From: an uncultured Hyphomicrobiales bacterium
GTDB taxonomy: Bacteria; Pseudomonadota; Alphaproteobacteria; Rhizobiales; Beijerinckiaceae
Length of the DNA stretch: 38,154 nt
Assembly: GCA_903885755.1 (NCBI GenBank)
Contig: CAISJZ010000503.1
Span: 1 to 38,154, forward strand
Direction of reading: 5' to 3'
Shown in pieces: positions 24,539 through 32,471 of the stretch. A program made the translations under genes and the position numbers. The notes under the pieces are model-generated. The model worked only from the letters and a program-made list of their open reading frames with translations. It had not been told where the DNA came from and made no database searches. The stretch's first letter is position 1. Each line of letters begins with the position of its first letter.

Positions 24539-25386
24539 GTCGCGGCCCTCCGGCCGCGCGCCGCGAAGGCCTCGGGGCCCTTGTCGAGAACGTTCTCCTT
24601 CATCCACGCGAGGAACGTGTCGCGTTCGCGAGATATTTTGTCCCACGCGATGTAGAAGGAATTGTCGCGTTTGTAATAACCGTGAGCGTAGGCCGGATGC
24701 GCGCCGCCGGGCACCGCGACCACAGCGCCGATCGTCCATGACGGGAGAACCACGGAATTGACCGACGGTGCGCCGAGATCATCGACGATTTCCTCGACCG
24801 TGACGAGCGTGCGCTTGGCCGCGAGCACGGCCTCCTTCTGCACGCCGACGATGCCCTCGATCAGCACGTTGCCCTCGCGATCGGCGCGCGGCGCGTGAAT
24901 GATCGCGGCGTCCGGGCGAATGGCCGGCACGGTCGCCAGCCGCTCGCCGGTGTAAGGGCAAGTGACGCTCTTGATGGCGGGATTGACGCGCGGAAGATCG
25001 ACACCGATGTAGCCGCGAAACACGGCGAAGGGCAGATTGGCGGCGCCGGCATCATAGGCGTTGGCCATCGCCGCGTGTGAGTGCTCCTCTAGCTCCAGCC
25101 TGTTGGGCCAGCCGTTTTCAACCGCGTCCCGGATGCGGTGGGCGGAGCCCACGCCGGGATTGCCGCCCCAGGAGAACGTGAGTTTGCGCGCGCAACCCAT
25201 GCCGATCAACTGGTCGTAGATGAGGTCCGGCGTCATGCGGATCAGCCCAAGATCACGACGTTTCTGGCGGATGATTTCGTGCGCCGCCGCGAATGGAATG
25301 AGATGGGTGAACCCTTCCATCGCCACGCTGTCGCCATCGCGAACCGTCTCCTCGACGGCCTCGGCCAAAGTCGGAAATCGAGCCAT
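24535..25386 (-). CDS. CoA-transferase, alpha subunit (GctA/CatI type)
   Basis: A 283-residue large subunit of a family I CoA-transferase. It opens with DGDSVAMEGFTHLIPFAAAHE, contains the glycine loop FSWGGNPGVGS (71-81), and later the adjacent ADREGNVLIEGIVG strand; these are family positions that shape the CoA pocket. No catalytic Glu is expected here; it is supplied by the beta subunit encoded immediately downstream with a 4-nt overlap. It is divergent from the NTF2-like gene (125 nt between starts) and its operon converges on the acyl-CoA ligase gene. Cytosolic alpha2beta2-type complex expected from the family. Confidence 0.9.
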   Translation of the reverse strand: MARFPTLAEAVEETVRDGDSVAMEGFTHLIPFAAAHEIIRQKRRDLGLIRMTPDLIYDQLIGMGCARKLTFSWGGNPGVGSAHRIRDAVENGWPNRLELEEHSHAAMANAYDAGAANLPFAVFRGYIGVDLPRVNPAIKSVTCPYTGERLATVPAIRPDAAIIHAPRADREGNVLIEGIVGVQKEAVLAAKRTLVTVEEIVDDLGAPSVNSVVLPSWTIGAVVAVPGGAHPAYAHGYYKRDNSFYIAWDKISRERDTFLAWMKENVLDKGPEAFAARGRRAAT

Positions 25387-25511
25387 GCGCCCTCCAAGCG
25401 CGGCTGTCTTAGGGCGCGTGGGCGGCGGGCGTCAACCGCGTGGTTGCTCGCCGGCGGGCGCCATGATAGTGCGGTTGATTACTTTCATCGATTGTCCGCG
25501 AGGAATCGTCC

Positions 25512-25949
25512 GTGACGAAGTCGCCGGAATCCCTTGTCGCGCCCGGCCGGGAGTTGATCGCCGACCTCGTCGACCGGCTGATCAATGCCCGCGTGCGCTA
25601 TGATATTGGTGAATTCGGCGAACTTTTCGCCGACGACGTTTCGATTACGATCATCGGCGACCCTCTGTCGATCTACCCGTTTCCCAATCACCGTGTCGGC
25701 AAGGCGGCGGTTCTCGATCTGATCGCCGGGCTCGCGTCGGTCTTCGATTACCTCGACTGCGAAATCCTCGACGTCATGATTGACGGCGAACGGGCTGTCG
25801 TCTTGCGGCGGGTCCACATCGTGCATCGCGGCTCGAACCGGTCGGGCAGGGTTCATCTGACGGACTGGATTCGATTCCGCGATGGCAAGGTGGTCGACGT
25901 CGTGCAGCTCAATGAAAACGCCGCCCTCGCCAACGTGCTGGGCGGCTGA
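25512..25949 (+). CDS. NTF2-like / SnoaL-type protein
   Basis: A 145-residue single-domain alpha+beta barrel protein. The N-terminal helices (LIADLVDRLINARVRYD) lead to FADDVSITIIGD, then a long strand set ending in HLTDWIRFRDGKVVDVVQLNE, which is the signature order of NTF2-like cone folds. Members are isomerases, dehydratases or ligand binders; no catalytic residues stand out. Start GTG 25512 has GAGGA 8 nt upstream and the frame has no earlier good ATG. It is divergent from the CoA-transferase operon, which may mean shared control. Confidence 0.8.
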   Translation: MTKSPESLVAPGRELIADLVDRLINARVRYDIGEFGELFADDVSITIIGDPLSIYPFPNHRVGKAAVLDLIAGLASVFDYLDCEILDVMIDGERAVVLRRVHIVHRGSNRSGRVHLTDWIRFRDGKVVDVVQLNENAALANVLGG

Positions 25950-26019
25950 CGCCCTCGATCCCCAACGATGATTTCCCAAATGGATAGTTGAAAGCATTTT
26001 CGGTTCGGGGGGCTGAGCA

Positions 26020-27309
26020 ATGACCAATATTCCACCCAATGTTTCCAGTTTGCGCGACGGATTTCGCAACCAGACGCCGGATAGCCAAGCGACGCTGATC
26101 GTCGCTAAAGACGACATGACGCCGGTTGAATTCACGGGCGACGGCGGCGCTTTTTTTGGTCTGTGCTCCCGAGGCGCGTTGATGGAGCTTGTGACCTTTG
26201 GCTTTTATCGCTTCTGGCTGGCGACCAATATTCGCCGCCAGCTCTGGACCGCGACCTTGATCGGCGACGAGCGGCTCGAATACATGGGCCGTGGACGCGA
26301 ATTGCTGATCGGGTTTCTATTCGCGCTGGCGATCATTTTGCCGCTGAATTTCATGTATTTTTTGATTGGCGTCGAGGCCGAACGCGCCAGAGCCTTCGCA
26401 TCCTTTCCCCTGCTGCTTTTTTATCTCGTTTTTGGACAATTCGCGCTGTATCGCGCGCGGCGCTATCGGTTGACGCGCACTATTTATCGCGGCGTACGGT
26501 TCTGGATGTCAGGCTCGGGCTGGGTCTATGCGTTTCGCTGGCTCGGGTGGTCGATTGTTGTGTTGCTCACGCTTGGCCTCGCCTTTCCATGGATGGCCAC
26601 GTCGCTGGAGCGCTATAAAATGCGCAATACGTATTATGGCGATCTGCGGGGCGGCTTCGATGGGCGGGCGAGGACCTTGTTCAGGAGCGGCTTCAAATAC
26701 TGGCTCCTGTGCGGGGCGCCTGTTCTGGCGGTGGTGGTGTCCCTGCTCGTGCAACTCGCCATGGGCAAATTTTCTCGCGCCTTTCCCTATCTGGGTCTCC
26801 TGCTGATTCCGATGCCGTTGATCGTCTTTTTTGTCTGGCCCTTTTTCCGCGCGCTGGGATGGCGCTGGTGGGCGGAGGGCGCGCATTTTGGCGAATTACG
26901 CCTCGCCTCGGATGTGCGCGGCGGCTCGCTGCTGAAGCTCAACCTGAAGGCGATTTTCAGCGTGTTGCCTGTGTTTATCGGCGGACTGATCGTATTCGGG
27001 ATTGTCATCGCGATCATCGTCTCGATCGTCGGCGTGGACTTCAAGTCGTTGCCAAAGACCAATCCGATCGCCGGATTTCATGCCGGCCACTGGATGGTGA
27101 TCGGGAGCGGGGCGCTCGGTTATCTCATAACCCTGCTCGCTGTCGGCGTCGTGCTGCGATATTTCCTGACATTCCGATTTTGGGGGATTGTCACGTCGTC
27201 GCTGCGAATTTCGAGGCTGGACACGATCGAGGGCGTGACCGCTCGTGGCGAGGCCGCCAACGCCCTGGGCGAGGGGCTCGCGGACGGTTTTGACATCGCG
27301 GGCTTTTGA
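26020..27309 (+). CDS. DUF898 (YjgN-family) membrane protein
   Basis: A 429-residue inner-membrane protein with roughly eight hydrophobic segments. The first 45 residues are soluble. Repeated family blocks appear: ALMELVTFGFYRFWLATNIRR with the GFYRFW core, the repeat THRYRL-like arginines (RARRYRLTRTIYRG), TLGLAFPWMATSLERYKMRNT and the C-terminal TFRFWG. GGGGGCTGAG precedes ATG 26020. Its stop TGA directly abuts the ATG of the M48 peptidase gene (27310), so they are co-translated. DUF898/M48 pairing recurs in bacteria and suggests joint action in the membrane; the function of DUF898 is unknown. Confidence 0.88.
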   Translation: MTNIPPNVSSLRDGFRNQTPDSQATLIVAKDDMTPVEFTGDGGAFFGLCSRGALMELVTFGFYRFWLATNIRRQLWTATLIGDERLEYMGRGRELLIGFLFALAIILPLNFMYFLIGVEAERARAFASFPLLLFYLVFGQFALYRARRYRLTRTIYRGVRFWMSGSGWVYAFRWLGWSIVVLLTLGLAFPWMATSLERYKMRNTYYGDLRGGFDGRARTLFRSGFKYWLLCGAPVLAVVVSLLVQLAMGKFSRAFPYLGLLLIPMPLIVFFVWPFFRALGWRWWAEGAHFGELRLASDVRGGSLLKLNLKAIFSVLPVFIGGLIVFGIVIAIIVSIVGVDFKSLPKTNPIAGFHAGHWMVIGSGALGYLITLLAVGVVLRYFLTFRFWGIVTSSLRISRLDTIEGVTARGEAANALGEGLADGFDIAGF

Positions 27310-28410
27310 ATGAACGAGGCCGAGGCATCCGCGATCCAGACGATCGAAGGCGCGGGCGCCTATTTTGACGGGCTGATCAATCGCCGCCGCGATGCCCGCG
27401 TGACGTTGGGCGCGACGCTCGACATCCGCGAGGGCGAGGCGATGGTCGGCGTCTGGCGACTGGAGACCATCCGTCGTGTCGACGCGCCGGAAAGCGAATT
27501 GCGGTTGCGCTCGACCGTTGGGCCAGAACTGGCGCGGCTGATCATTGTCGACGCGCCTTTGCGCGCGGCGATCATCGAGCGTTGCCCGGCGATTCACAGC
27601 GACGACGCTGGCTGGCGGATGAACCTGCGCATTGTCTACCTGTCGCTGGCCGCCGGCGCCTCGATCATCGCCCTGACATGGTTCGGAGTGCCCTACCTTG
27701 CCGACAGGATCACCCCGCTGATGCCGCGCGCGTTCGAGGCGCGCATGGGCGAGATGGTCGACAATCAGTTCAAGGCCGTCTTCGACGCCAGAATATGCAA
27801 GGGGTCGGAGGGCCAGAAAGCTTTCGCCAAACTCATGAGCGCGCTGCAAGGCGAGATTGGTCCTGGCTGGGACGCATCGGGAGACGTGATCGTCAGCAAG
27901 GTCAAGAACGCGGTGGCGTTGCCTGGCGGGCGCGTCTATCTGTTCAACGGCCTGCTGGACGCCGCCGAGACGCCCGATGAAATCGCCGGCGTCATTGCTC
28001 ACGAGTTGGGGCATGTCAAACACCGCGACGCGATGCGCGGCCTGGTGAAGGCTGGCGGATCGTCGTTTCTGATAGGCCTGCTGTTTGGCGATGTCACGGG
28101 CGCCGGCGCCGCTGTTTTCGCGGCGAGGCAATTGCTTGCTCTGTCCTATACGAGGGAAGCCGAATACGACGCCGACGGCGTCGCGATCGATGCGATGCGC
28201 GCGCTTGGCCGTCCCATCAAGCCGATGGGCGCGCTGCTGGTGCGCGTGACCGGATCGCAGGATGGCGCGCCGGAATTTCTCGCCAGCCACCCCCTCACGA
28301 TCGCCCGCGCGGCGCGCTTCAATTCCGAGGATCGTGGCGAATCCGGCCCGCCGATCCTCGATTTTGGCGAATGGCGGGCGTTGAAAAACATCTGCGCCGA
28401 CAAGGACTGA
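27310..28410 (+). CDS. M48-family membrane metallopeptidase with N-terminal DUF7092-like domain
   Basis: A 366-residue protein. Residues 12-80 form an N-terminal domain (AYFDGLINRRRDARVTL ...), a family extension often called DUF7092. One membrane segment at about 107-128 anchors it. The M48 peptidase domain follows with HELGHVKH (zinc His231 and His235, catalytic Glu232) and the third ligand in REAEYDADG. The catalytic face is predicted on the side of the C-terminus, which cannot be fixed from sequence alone. It is translated together with DUF898. Like HtpX and related enzymes, it may handle membrane or exported protein quality control. Confidence 0.9.
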   Translation: MNEAEASAIQTIEGAGAYFDGLINRRRDARVTLGATLDIREGEAMVGVWRLETIRRVDAPESELRLRSTVGPELARLIIVDAPLRAAIIERCPAIHSDDAGWRMNLRIVYLSLAAGASIIALTWFGVPYLADRITPLMPRAFEARMGEMVDNQFKAVFDARICKGSEGQKAFAKLMSALQGEIGPGWDASGDVIVSKVKNAVALPGGRVYLFNGLLDAAETPDEIAGVIAHELGHVKHRDAMRGLVKAGGSSFLIGLLFGDVTGAGAAVFAARQLLALSYTREAEYDADGVAIDAMRALGRPIKPMGALLVRVTGSQDGAPEFLASHPLTIARAARFNSEDRGESGPPILDFGEWRALKNICADKD

Positions 28411-28438
28411 TCCCCGTCGACGCGGATGTCGCCGCCGC

Positions 28439-29542
28439 CTACTTGCCCCAGACTTCCCGGGCCACGTCCACGACGAGCTTCAGTTTCGCCCATTGCTCTT
28501 CCTCGGCGAGGGTGTTGCCCTCTTCCGTGGAGGCAAAGCCACACTGCGGCGACAGGCAGAGCTGGTCGAGCGGAGCGTACTTCGAGGCTTCCTCGATACG
28601 GCGCATCAAGGCGTCGCGGGTCTCCAGCGTGCCGGTCTTCGAGGTCACGAGACCGAGGATGACCGTCTTGCCCTTGGGCAGGAAGCGCAAGGGCTCGAAG
28701 CCGCCGGAGCGATCGTTGTCCCATTCGAGGAAGTAGCCATCGATGTTGAGCTTGTTGAACATCAGGTCGGCGATTGGCTCATAGCCGCCCGACGAGATGA
28801 AGGTCGAGCGGAAGTTGCCGCGGCAGACATGCATGGTCGCCACCAGATCGGCCGGCTTGCCCGCCAGCGCGGCGTTGATCATGCCGACGTAGATGTCGCC
28901 CTGCTTGGTCGGATCGTCGCCGCGCGCGGCCAGCATTTCGCGTTGCTTGGGATCGCAGTGATAGGCGAAGCTGCAATCGTCGATTTGCAGATAACGGCAG
29001 CCGGCGGCATAAAAGCCCGCGATCGCCTGCTTATAGGCCTGCCCGAGGTCATGGTAGAAATCCTCCATGGCGGGATAGACGCCCATGTTGATCATTTTGC
29101 GGCCACCGCGATAGTGCAGCATCGACGGGCTCGGGATCGACTGCTTGGGCGTCTTGGTGGTGTTGGCTTTCAGGAACTTGAAGTGCTCGATGTGCGGGTG
29201 GCTCTTCGAGCCGAGCTTGCCGGTCACACGCGGCGCCTGAGCCTTGGTCTGCACGCCGGTGAACTGGATGCCCTGTTCAACCTCGACCATGTCCACGCCA
29301 TCCAGCGCGCCGATGAAGTCCATGTGCCACCACGAGCGGCGGAACTCGCCGTCGGTGATCGCCTCGAGGCCAACCCCTTCCTGCTTGGCGATGATCTTCT
29401 TGATTTCGACATCCTCGACCGCCTTCAGGTCGGCGGCGGCGATCTTGCCCGCGGCGAATTTCTCACGGGCGTCCTTCAGCGGCGCGGTGCGCAGAATCGA
29501 GCCGACGTGGTCGGCACGGAAGGGTGGGGTGGTCCTCATCAT
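28439..29542 (-). CDS. Cobalamin-independent methionine synthase II-like protein (MetE C-terminal core, YxjG/YxjH type)
   Basis: A 367-residue protein equivalent to the catalytic half of MetE, without its N-terminal half. The zinc site is readable: His238 and Cys240 (in MHVCRG), Glu273 (in FLEWD) and Cys334 (in LSPQCGF). The N-terminus FRADHVGSILR is the usual opening of this short family. It should transfer a methyl group to homocysteine or a related thiol in the cytosol; the methyl donor of short forms is uncertain. The start is ATG 29542 (or 29539), 6 nt after AAGGAGAG. I saw no SAM- or cobalamin-type leader. Converges with the M48 gene. Confidence 0.88.
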   Translation of the reverse strand: MMRTTPPFRADHVGSILRTAPLKDAREKFAAGKIAAADLKAVEDVEIKKIIAKQEGVGLEAITDGEFRRSWWHMDFIGALDGVDMVEVEQGIQFTGVQTKAQAPRVTGKLGSKSHPHIEHFKFLKANTTKTPKQSIPSPSMLHYRGGRKMINMGVYPAMEDFYHDLGQAYKQAIAGFYAAGCRYLQIDDCSFAYHCDPKQREMLAARGDDPTKQGDIYVGMINAALAGKPADLVATMHVCRGNFRSTFISSGGYEPIADLMFNKLNIDGYFLEWDNDRSGGFEPLRFLPKGKTVILGLVTSKTGTLETRDALMRRIEEASKYAPLDQLCLSPQCGFASTEEGNTLAEEEQWAKLKLVVDVAREVWGK

Positions 29543-29756
29543 GCTGTCTCTCCTTGGGCGCGCCATGCATTCGCGCGGCGCCTTGATCGGGCCGTCGCGG
29601 ACAGGATTGGCGACGTCCGGCATCCGCCGGTCCGCCGCGCCTCCTCAATCAGTTATCTCTTACAACAATCATGGCGCTTCGCGCCATCTCCCGGGCGCGA
29701 CATTTCGCGCCGCGCGGCCGCCGTCACGGGTGGGCTTTTCCCCATCGGCGCGGAGT

Positions 29757-30053
29757 TCATTCGTCCGGCGCGTTCCAGATCCTGATGACCCGCACGACGC
29801 GCGCTGGCATGACCGGCGCCGGTTGCGGGACCGCCGCGGGCGCCGCTGCAGGCGCGGGATGTGCGACGCGCCGATCGGCGTCTTCCTTCGTGGCGACAGC
29901 GGGCTGGCTCGCGCCGATGGCGACGGTCTGGAATAGCGCCGCGCACGAGACGAACGTCGCGAAAGCATAAGCCATGGCGCGCCGTAGCCTGTGGCGACGA
30001 ACGCGGCGCGTAAGCGGATTGGACCGGTCGCGGCGTGTGCGAATAACGAACAT
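29757..30053 (-). CDS. Small membrane-anchored or secreted protein, Ala/Pro-rich
   Basis: A 98-residue protein: about 25 very basic residues (RTRRDRSNPLTRRVRRHRLR), one hydrophobic segment (YAFATFVSCAALFQTVAIGA), then an Ala/Pro-rich tail ending VIRIWNAPDE. The layout is that of a signal-anchor protein with a periplasmic linker. A GGGAG motif lies 7 nt before ATG 30053. No family is recognised. The 214 nt between its stop side and the MetE-like start (29543-29756) hold no gene; they contain a 7-bp hairpin (ATGGCGC-TTC-GCGCCAT, 29671-29687) without a proper T-run. Confidence 0.5.
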   Translation of the reverse strand: MFVIRTRRDRSNPLTRRVRRHRLRRAMAYAFATFVSCAALFQTVAIGASQPAVATKEDADRRVAHPAPAAAPAAVPQPAPVMPARVVRVIRIWNAPDE

Positions 30054-30136
30054 GAGACGCTCCCACGTGCTGTTGGGAGCATCCTGTCCTTCCACATCCC
30101 CTAGCGCGGTGTGGACGCGCACACGCCGGTCTACGG

Positions 30137-30493
30137 CTAATTCGCGGCGCGCGGCGCCTCGATCATCGTATCGGTCATCAGCGCGATGTTCTTGCGCGCG
30201 ATGTCCGCCAGATGGTTCAACTCGGCGCCATAGTGCTCCGTGGCTTTCTGAAGGAACGCGCGTTGCGCGGCGGTGACCTCCTCGACGCCGTGACATTGCG
30301 TGATCGTCCCGAAAAGCTCCGCCTGCGCCTGCATCCGGCGGCTAACGAAGGCCATCAATTCCACGCCGGTCGCCAGATTGGCCTCGAACAGTTTTTGCGG
30401 AGCAGCCAGCGCATTCGTCAAGCCGTCCTGAATGGACTTGCCGATCTGCGCGCCTTGAGCCGTCCTTTCTTCGCCATTTGATGCCTTGCCCAT
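30137..30493 (-). CDS. Phasin-family protein
   Basis: A 118-residue amphipathic helical protein of the phasin type, which coats polyhydroxyalkanoate granules. The core contains the typical segments NALAAPQKLFEANLATGVEL, FVSRRMQAQAELFG and KATEHYGAELNHLADIARKN; there is no membrane segment. The start was set by the ribosome site: GGAGGAGG touches ATG 30499 directly, leaving only the second ATG (30493) at a workable distance. Its presence implies the organism stores PHA. No PHA synthase gene lies in the window. Confidence 0.85.
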   Translation of the reverse strand: MGKASNGEERTAQGAQIGKSIQDGLTNALAAPQKLFEANLATGVELMAFVSRRMQAQAELFGTITQCHGVEEVTAAQRAFLQKATEHYGAELNHLADIARKNIALMTDTMIEAPRAAN

Positions 30494-30539
30494 GGTCATC
30501 CTCCTCCAACGCCTGGAGCCCCCGAGCATCATTTTTCTG

Positions 30540-30553
30540 GACGGAAATCCGTC
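30540..30553. promoter_or_regulatory. Inverted repeat upstream of the phasin gene
   Basis: GACGGA-AA-TCCGTC is a perfect 6-bp inverted repeat, 47 nt upstream of the phasin start and 142 nt before the divergent Bug receptor start. It could be an operator (for example of a PhaR-type regulator), but nothing in the sequence ties it to a protein. Confidence 0.3.
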
Positions 30554-30604
30554 GTCCGGCATTGTGCGAGGTCAAATTCCGGGCCGATGCCTATTCACAT
30601 TTGA

Positions 30605-30630
30605 CGGGCCGCCGCCAATGGCGCGGCCCG
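30605..30630. promoter_or_regulatory. GC-rich hairpin between the phasin and receptor genes
   Basis: CGGGCCG and CGGCCCG flank an inner CGCC-AAT-GGCG, giving an 11-bp stem with one bulged C and a 3-nt loop. No T-run follows on either strand, so it is not a standard terminator. It lies 65 nt before ATG 30695 and could be a leader structure or a binding site. Confidence 0.3.
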
Positions 30631-30694
30631 GCCTGTGCTTGTATGCTGGAGCCAACAATCGCGCCGCGTCAACGCGCTGCCCGGGAGGATGTAG

Positions 30695-31645
30695 ATGAAG
30701 CGTTGCGCGATCGGATTGGCGACCATGCTCGTGATCGCGACAGGCGCTCTGGCCCAGTCGCCGCCCTCGACCATTAAGGTGGTCGTGCCCAATTCGCCCG
30801 GCGGCGCCATGGATCTGCTGATCCGCGTGCTCGGCGATTACATCAACCGCGCCCATGGCGCGACGTTGATCGTCGACAACCGGCCCGGCGCCTCGACCAT
30901 CATCGGCACCGATATCGTCGCGCGCGCGCAGCCGGACGGCGGCACGCTGCTGATGGCGGCCAATTCCTTTCTCGTCAATCCGCACATCCGGTCTCTGCCC
31001 TTCGATCCCCTGACGAGTTTTACCGGCCTGTGCCAGCTCGTTGAAATTCCGCAGGTCGTGGCCGTCAACGCACGCTCGCCCTACCAGACGCTCGCCGACC
31101 TCATCGCCGCGGCGAAGGTCAGGCCTGGCAAGCTCACCATCGGCAGCAATGGTCCGGCGACCGCGCAGCATCTCGTGGCGGAGGCCTTTCGGCGCGGCGC
31201 CGGGCTCGACATGGTCTATGTGCCCTATCCCGGCGGCACGCCGGCGGTGAACGCCCTGATGGGCGAGCAGATCGATTCCATGACGACGGCGTTTTCCGAT
31301 CTGCACGCGCAATGGGAGGCGGGCGCGGTGCGCGTGCTCGCCTCGTCCATGGCGCGGCGCACGCCGCTCGCGCCAGACATCCCGACGTTTCGCGAGTCGG
31401 GCCTGGACTTCGACATGCCGAGCTGGCTTGGCGTTCTGGCGCCTTCCAGAACGCCGGCGCCCGTTGTCGCGACGCTTGATCAATGGTTTGCCGAGGCCCT
31501 CGCCGCGCCGGACGTGCGGGCGCGCCTGTCATCCATGCAAATGGCGAGCGTCGGCGGTTGCGGCGCATCATTCGCCGAGTTCATGCGCGTCCAGTACGAC
31601 GTACTCGGCCGGATCGTGCGCGAGGCGGGAATCAAGGCGGAGTAA
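30695..31645 (+). CDS. Bug/TctC-family periplasmic solute receptor
   Basis: A 316-residue TTT-type receptor with a signal peptide ending ALAQ-SPPS (residue 21). Blocks: IKVVVPNSPGGAMDLLIRVL, LIVDNRPGASTIIGTD, LTIGSNGPATAQHL and IPTFRESGLDFD. It departs from the tandem copies at the motif GAGGN (here GASTII) and lacks the PLQD/E end, so it is a separate lineage of the family. GGGAGGA sits 8 nt before ATG 30695. It stands alone, followed by a convergent toxin-antitoxin module 12 nt away. Ligand unknown. Confidence 0.9.
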   Translation: MKRCAIGLATMLVIATGALAQSPPSTIKVVVPNSPGGAMDLLIRVLGDYINRAHGATLIVDNRPGASTIIGTDIVARAQPDGGTLLMAANSFLVNPHIRSLPFDPLTSFTGLCQLVEIPQVVAVNARSPYQTLADLIAAAKVRPGKLTIGSNGPATAQHLVAEAFRRGAGLDMVYVPYPGGTPAVNALMGEQIDSMTTAFSDLHAQWEAGAVRVLASSMARRTPLAPDIPTFRESGLDFDMPSWLGVLAPSRTPAPVVATLDQWFAEALAAPDVRARLSSMQMASVGGCGASFAEFMRVQYDVLGRIVREAGIKAE

Positions 31646-31657
31646 AAGGCGTTGATA

Positions 31658-32179
31658 TTACTTTCCCCGCGCCAGCCCGTCCGAAATGACAGCCAGTGGC
31701 AGTACCAACGACAGGGGCACGTCGAGCAGACTGACCGCGCCATACCCAGCGTACCAGCGCGCGGCGCGTTCGTTCTTGGCGTCGATCAGGAGAGCGACGC
31801 CACCGATTTCCTCGGCGACGCGCAGGCAGCGCTCGCCCGCGCGTAACAGGAGCGCGCCGCCAAGGCCACGGCCCTGAACGCCTTTATCGATGGCGATGCG
31901 TCCCAATCGAAACATCGGAACCTCGTAGCGCCCCAGAAGTTTCCTGGCGATGGCGGGCGTTCGGCTGAATTCGATCGACGCGGAGCTAAGGGTGTAGAAG
32001 CCAAGTATTCGTTCCGGCGCGCCCGTCGGCGTGGCGACAAAGCACTTGGCGCCGCCGCTTGTGTGATTCTGGCGAGCATAGCGGCGCAGATAGATGTTCA
32101 GGTCTTCCTCGCCGCAATCGAAGGCGGCGCGATCGTGGGTTTTGGCGAGCGGCGCCTCGGCCCAGACGATTGCGGTCAT
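31658..32179 (-). CDS. GNAT-family acetyltransferase toxin (TacT/AtaT type)
   Basis: A 173-residue GNAT enzyme. The acetyl-CoA loop is QGRGLG at 102-107 and the conserved Tyr143 lies in RWYAGYG; the opening (FDCGEEDLNIYLRRYARQNH) is characteristic of the toxin branch that acetylates the amino acid on aminoacyl-tRNA and stops translation. Its ATG overlaps the stop of the DUF1778 gene (ATGA at 32176-32179), the normal antitoxin-first order. It would be kept silent by that antitoxin. The residue set for the acetyl-CoA site looks intact, so the toxin is probably active. Target tRNA unknown. Confidence 0.9.
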   Translation of the reverse strand: MTAIVWAEAPLAKTHDRAAFDCGEEDLNIYLRRYARQNHTSGGAKCFVATPTGAPERILGFYTLSSASIEFSRTPAIARKLLGRYEVPMFRLGRIAIDKGVQGRGLGGALLLRAGERCLRVAEEIGGVALLIDAKNERAARWYAGYGAVSLLDVPLSLVLPLAVISDGLARGK

Positions 32180-32451
32180 GGAAGCGTGAAGCCAGCCTTT
32201 GCGGCGCGGATCAGCCGTTCGTTGGCGGCGGGCGGATTTTCAAGTAGATCAAGCACACGGAGGGAATCGCGCTCCGAAAGGTTTACGCGTTCCGCCTCGG
32301 CGATATCCGCCCTAGCCCGCGGCAGAACGCTGCGCAGGATATAGCCGGTCAGATCGACCCGGTTAAGGGTAGCCGCGCGGGTCAGGGTCGCCTTGTCTTC
32401 GGGGCGGAGGCGTAATTCAATCCGCCCGCTTTCGGTCAGGGCGCGGGTCAT
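32176..32451 (-). CDS. DUF1778 antitoxin (TacA/AtaR type)
   Basis: A 91-residue protein. The N-terminal ribbon-helix-helix covers about 9-40 (GRIELRLRPEDKATLTRAAT), which binds DNA; the C-terminal part (residues 50-91, with LSERDSLRVLDLLENPP) should wrap the toxin. The start is ATG 32451: AGGAG lies 7 nt before it and touches the alternative ATG 32457, while a more distant ATG at 32481 falls upstream of the predicted -10 box and would not be transcribed. With the toxin it probably represses its own promoter at 32472-32500. Confidence 0.9.
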   Translation of the reverse strand: MTRALTESGRIELRLRPEDKATLTRAATLNRVDLTGYILRSVLPRARADIAEAERVNLSERDSLRVLDLLENPPAANERLIRAAKAGFTLP

Positions 32452-32471
32452 GGTCATCTCCTGTTGGACGA

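Noticed and set aside
23777-24655. A 292-codon plus-strand frame opposite the CoA-transferase
   Set aside because: Antisense to two coupled subunit genes with clear catalytic motifs.
26896-28290. A 464-codon minus-strand frame opposite DUF898/M48
   Set aside because: Composition (Arg, His, Asp, Gly) and lack of motifs mark it as antisense to the well-supported M48 gene.
29543-29670. A SAM or cobalamin riboswitch upstream of the MetE-like gene
   Set aside because: None of the conserved core elements or paired stems of known classes could be found; only a ribosome site is evident.
29671-29687. Hairpin ATGGCGC-TTC-GCGCCAT as a terminator
   Set aside because: The stem is perfect but short and is not followed by a T-run on either strand.
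28493-29785. A 430-codon plus-strand frame opposite the MetE-like gene
   Set aside because: Antisense to a gene with intact zinc ligands; no motif of its own.
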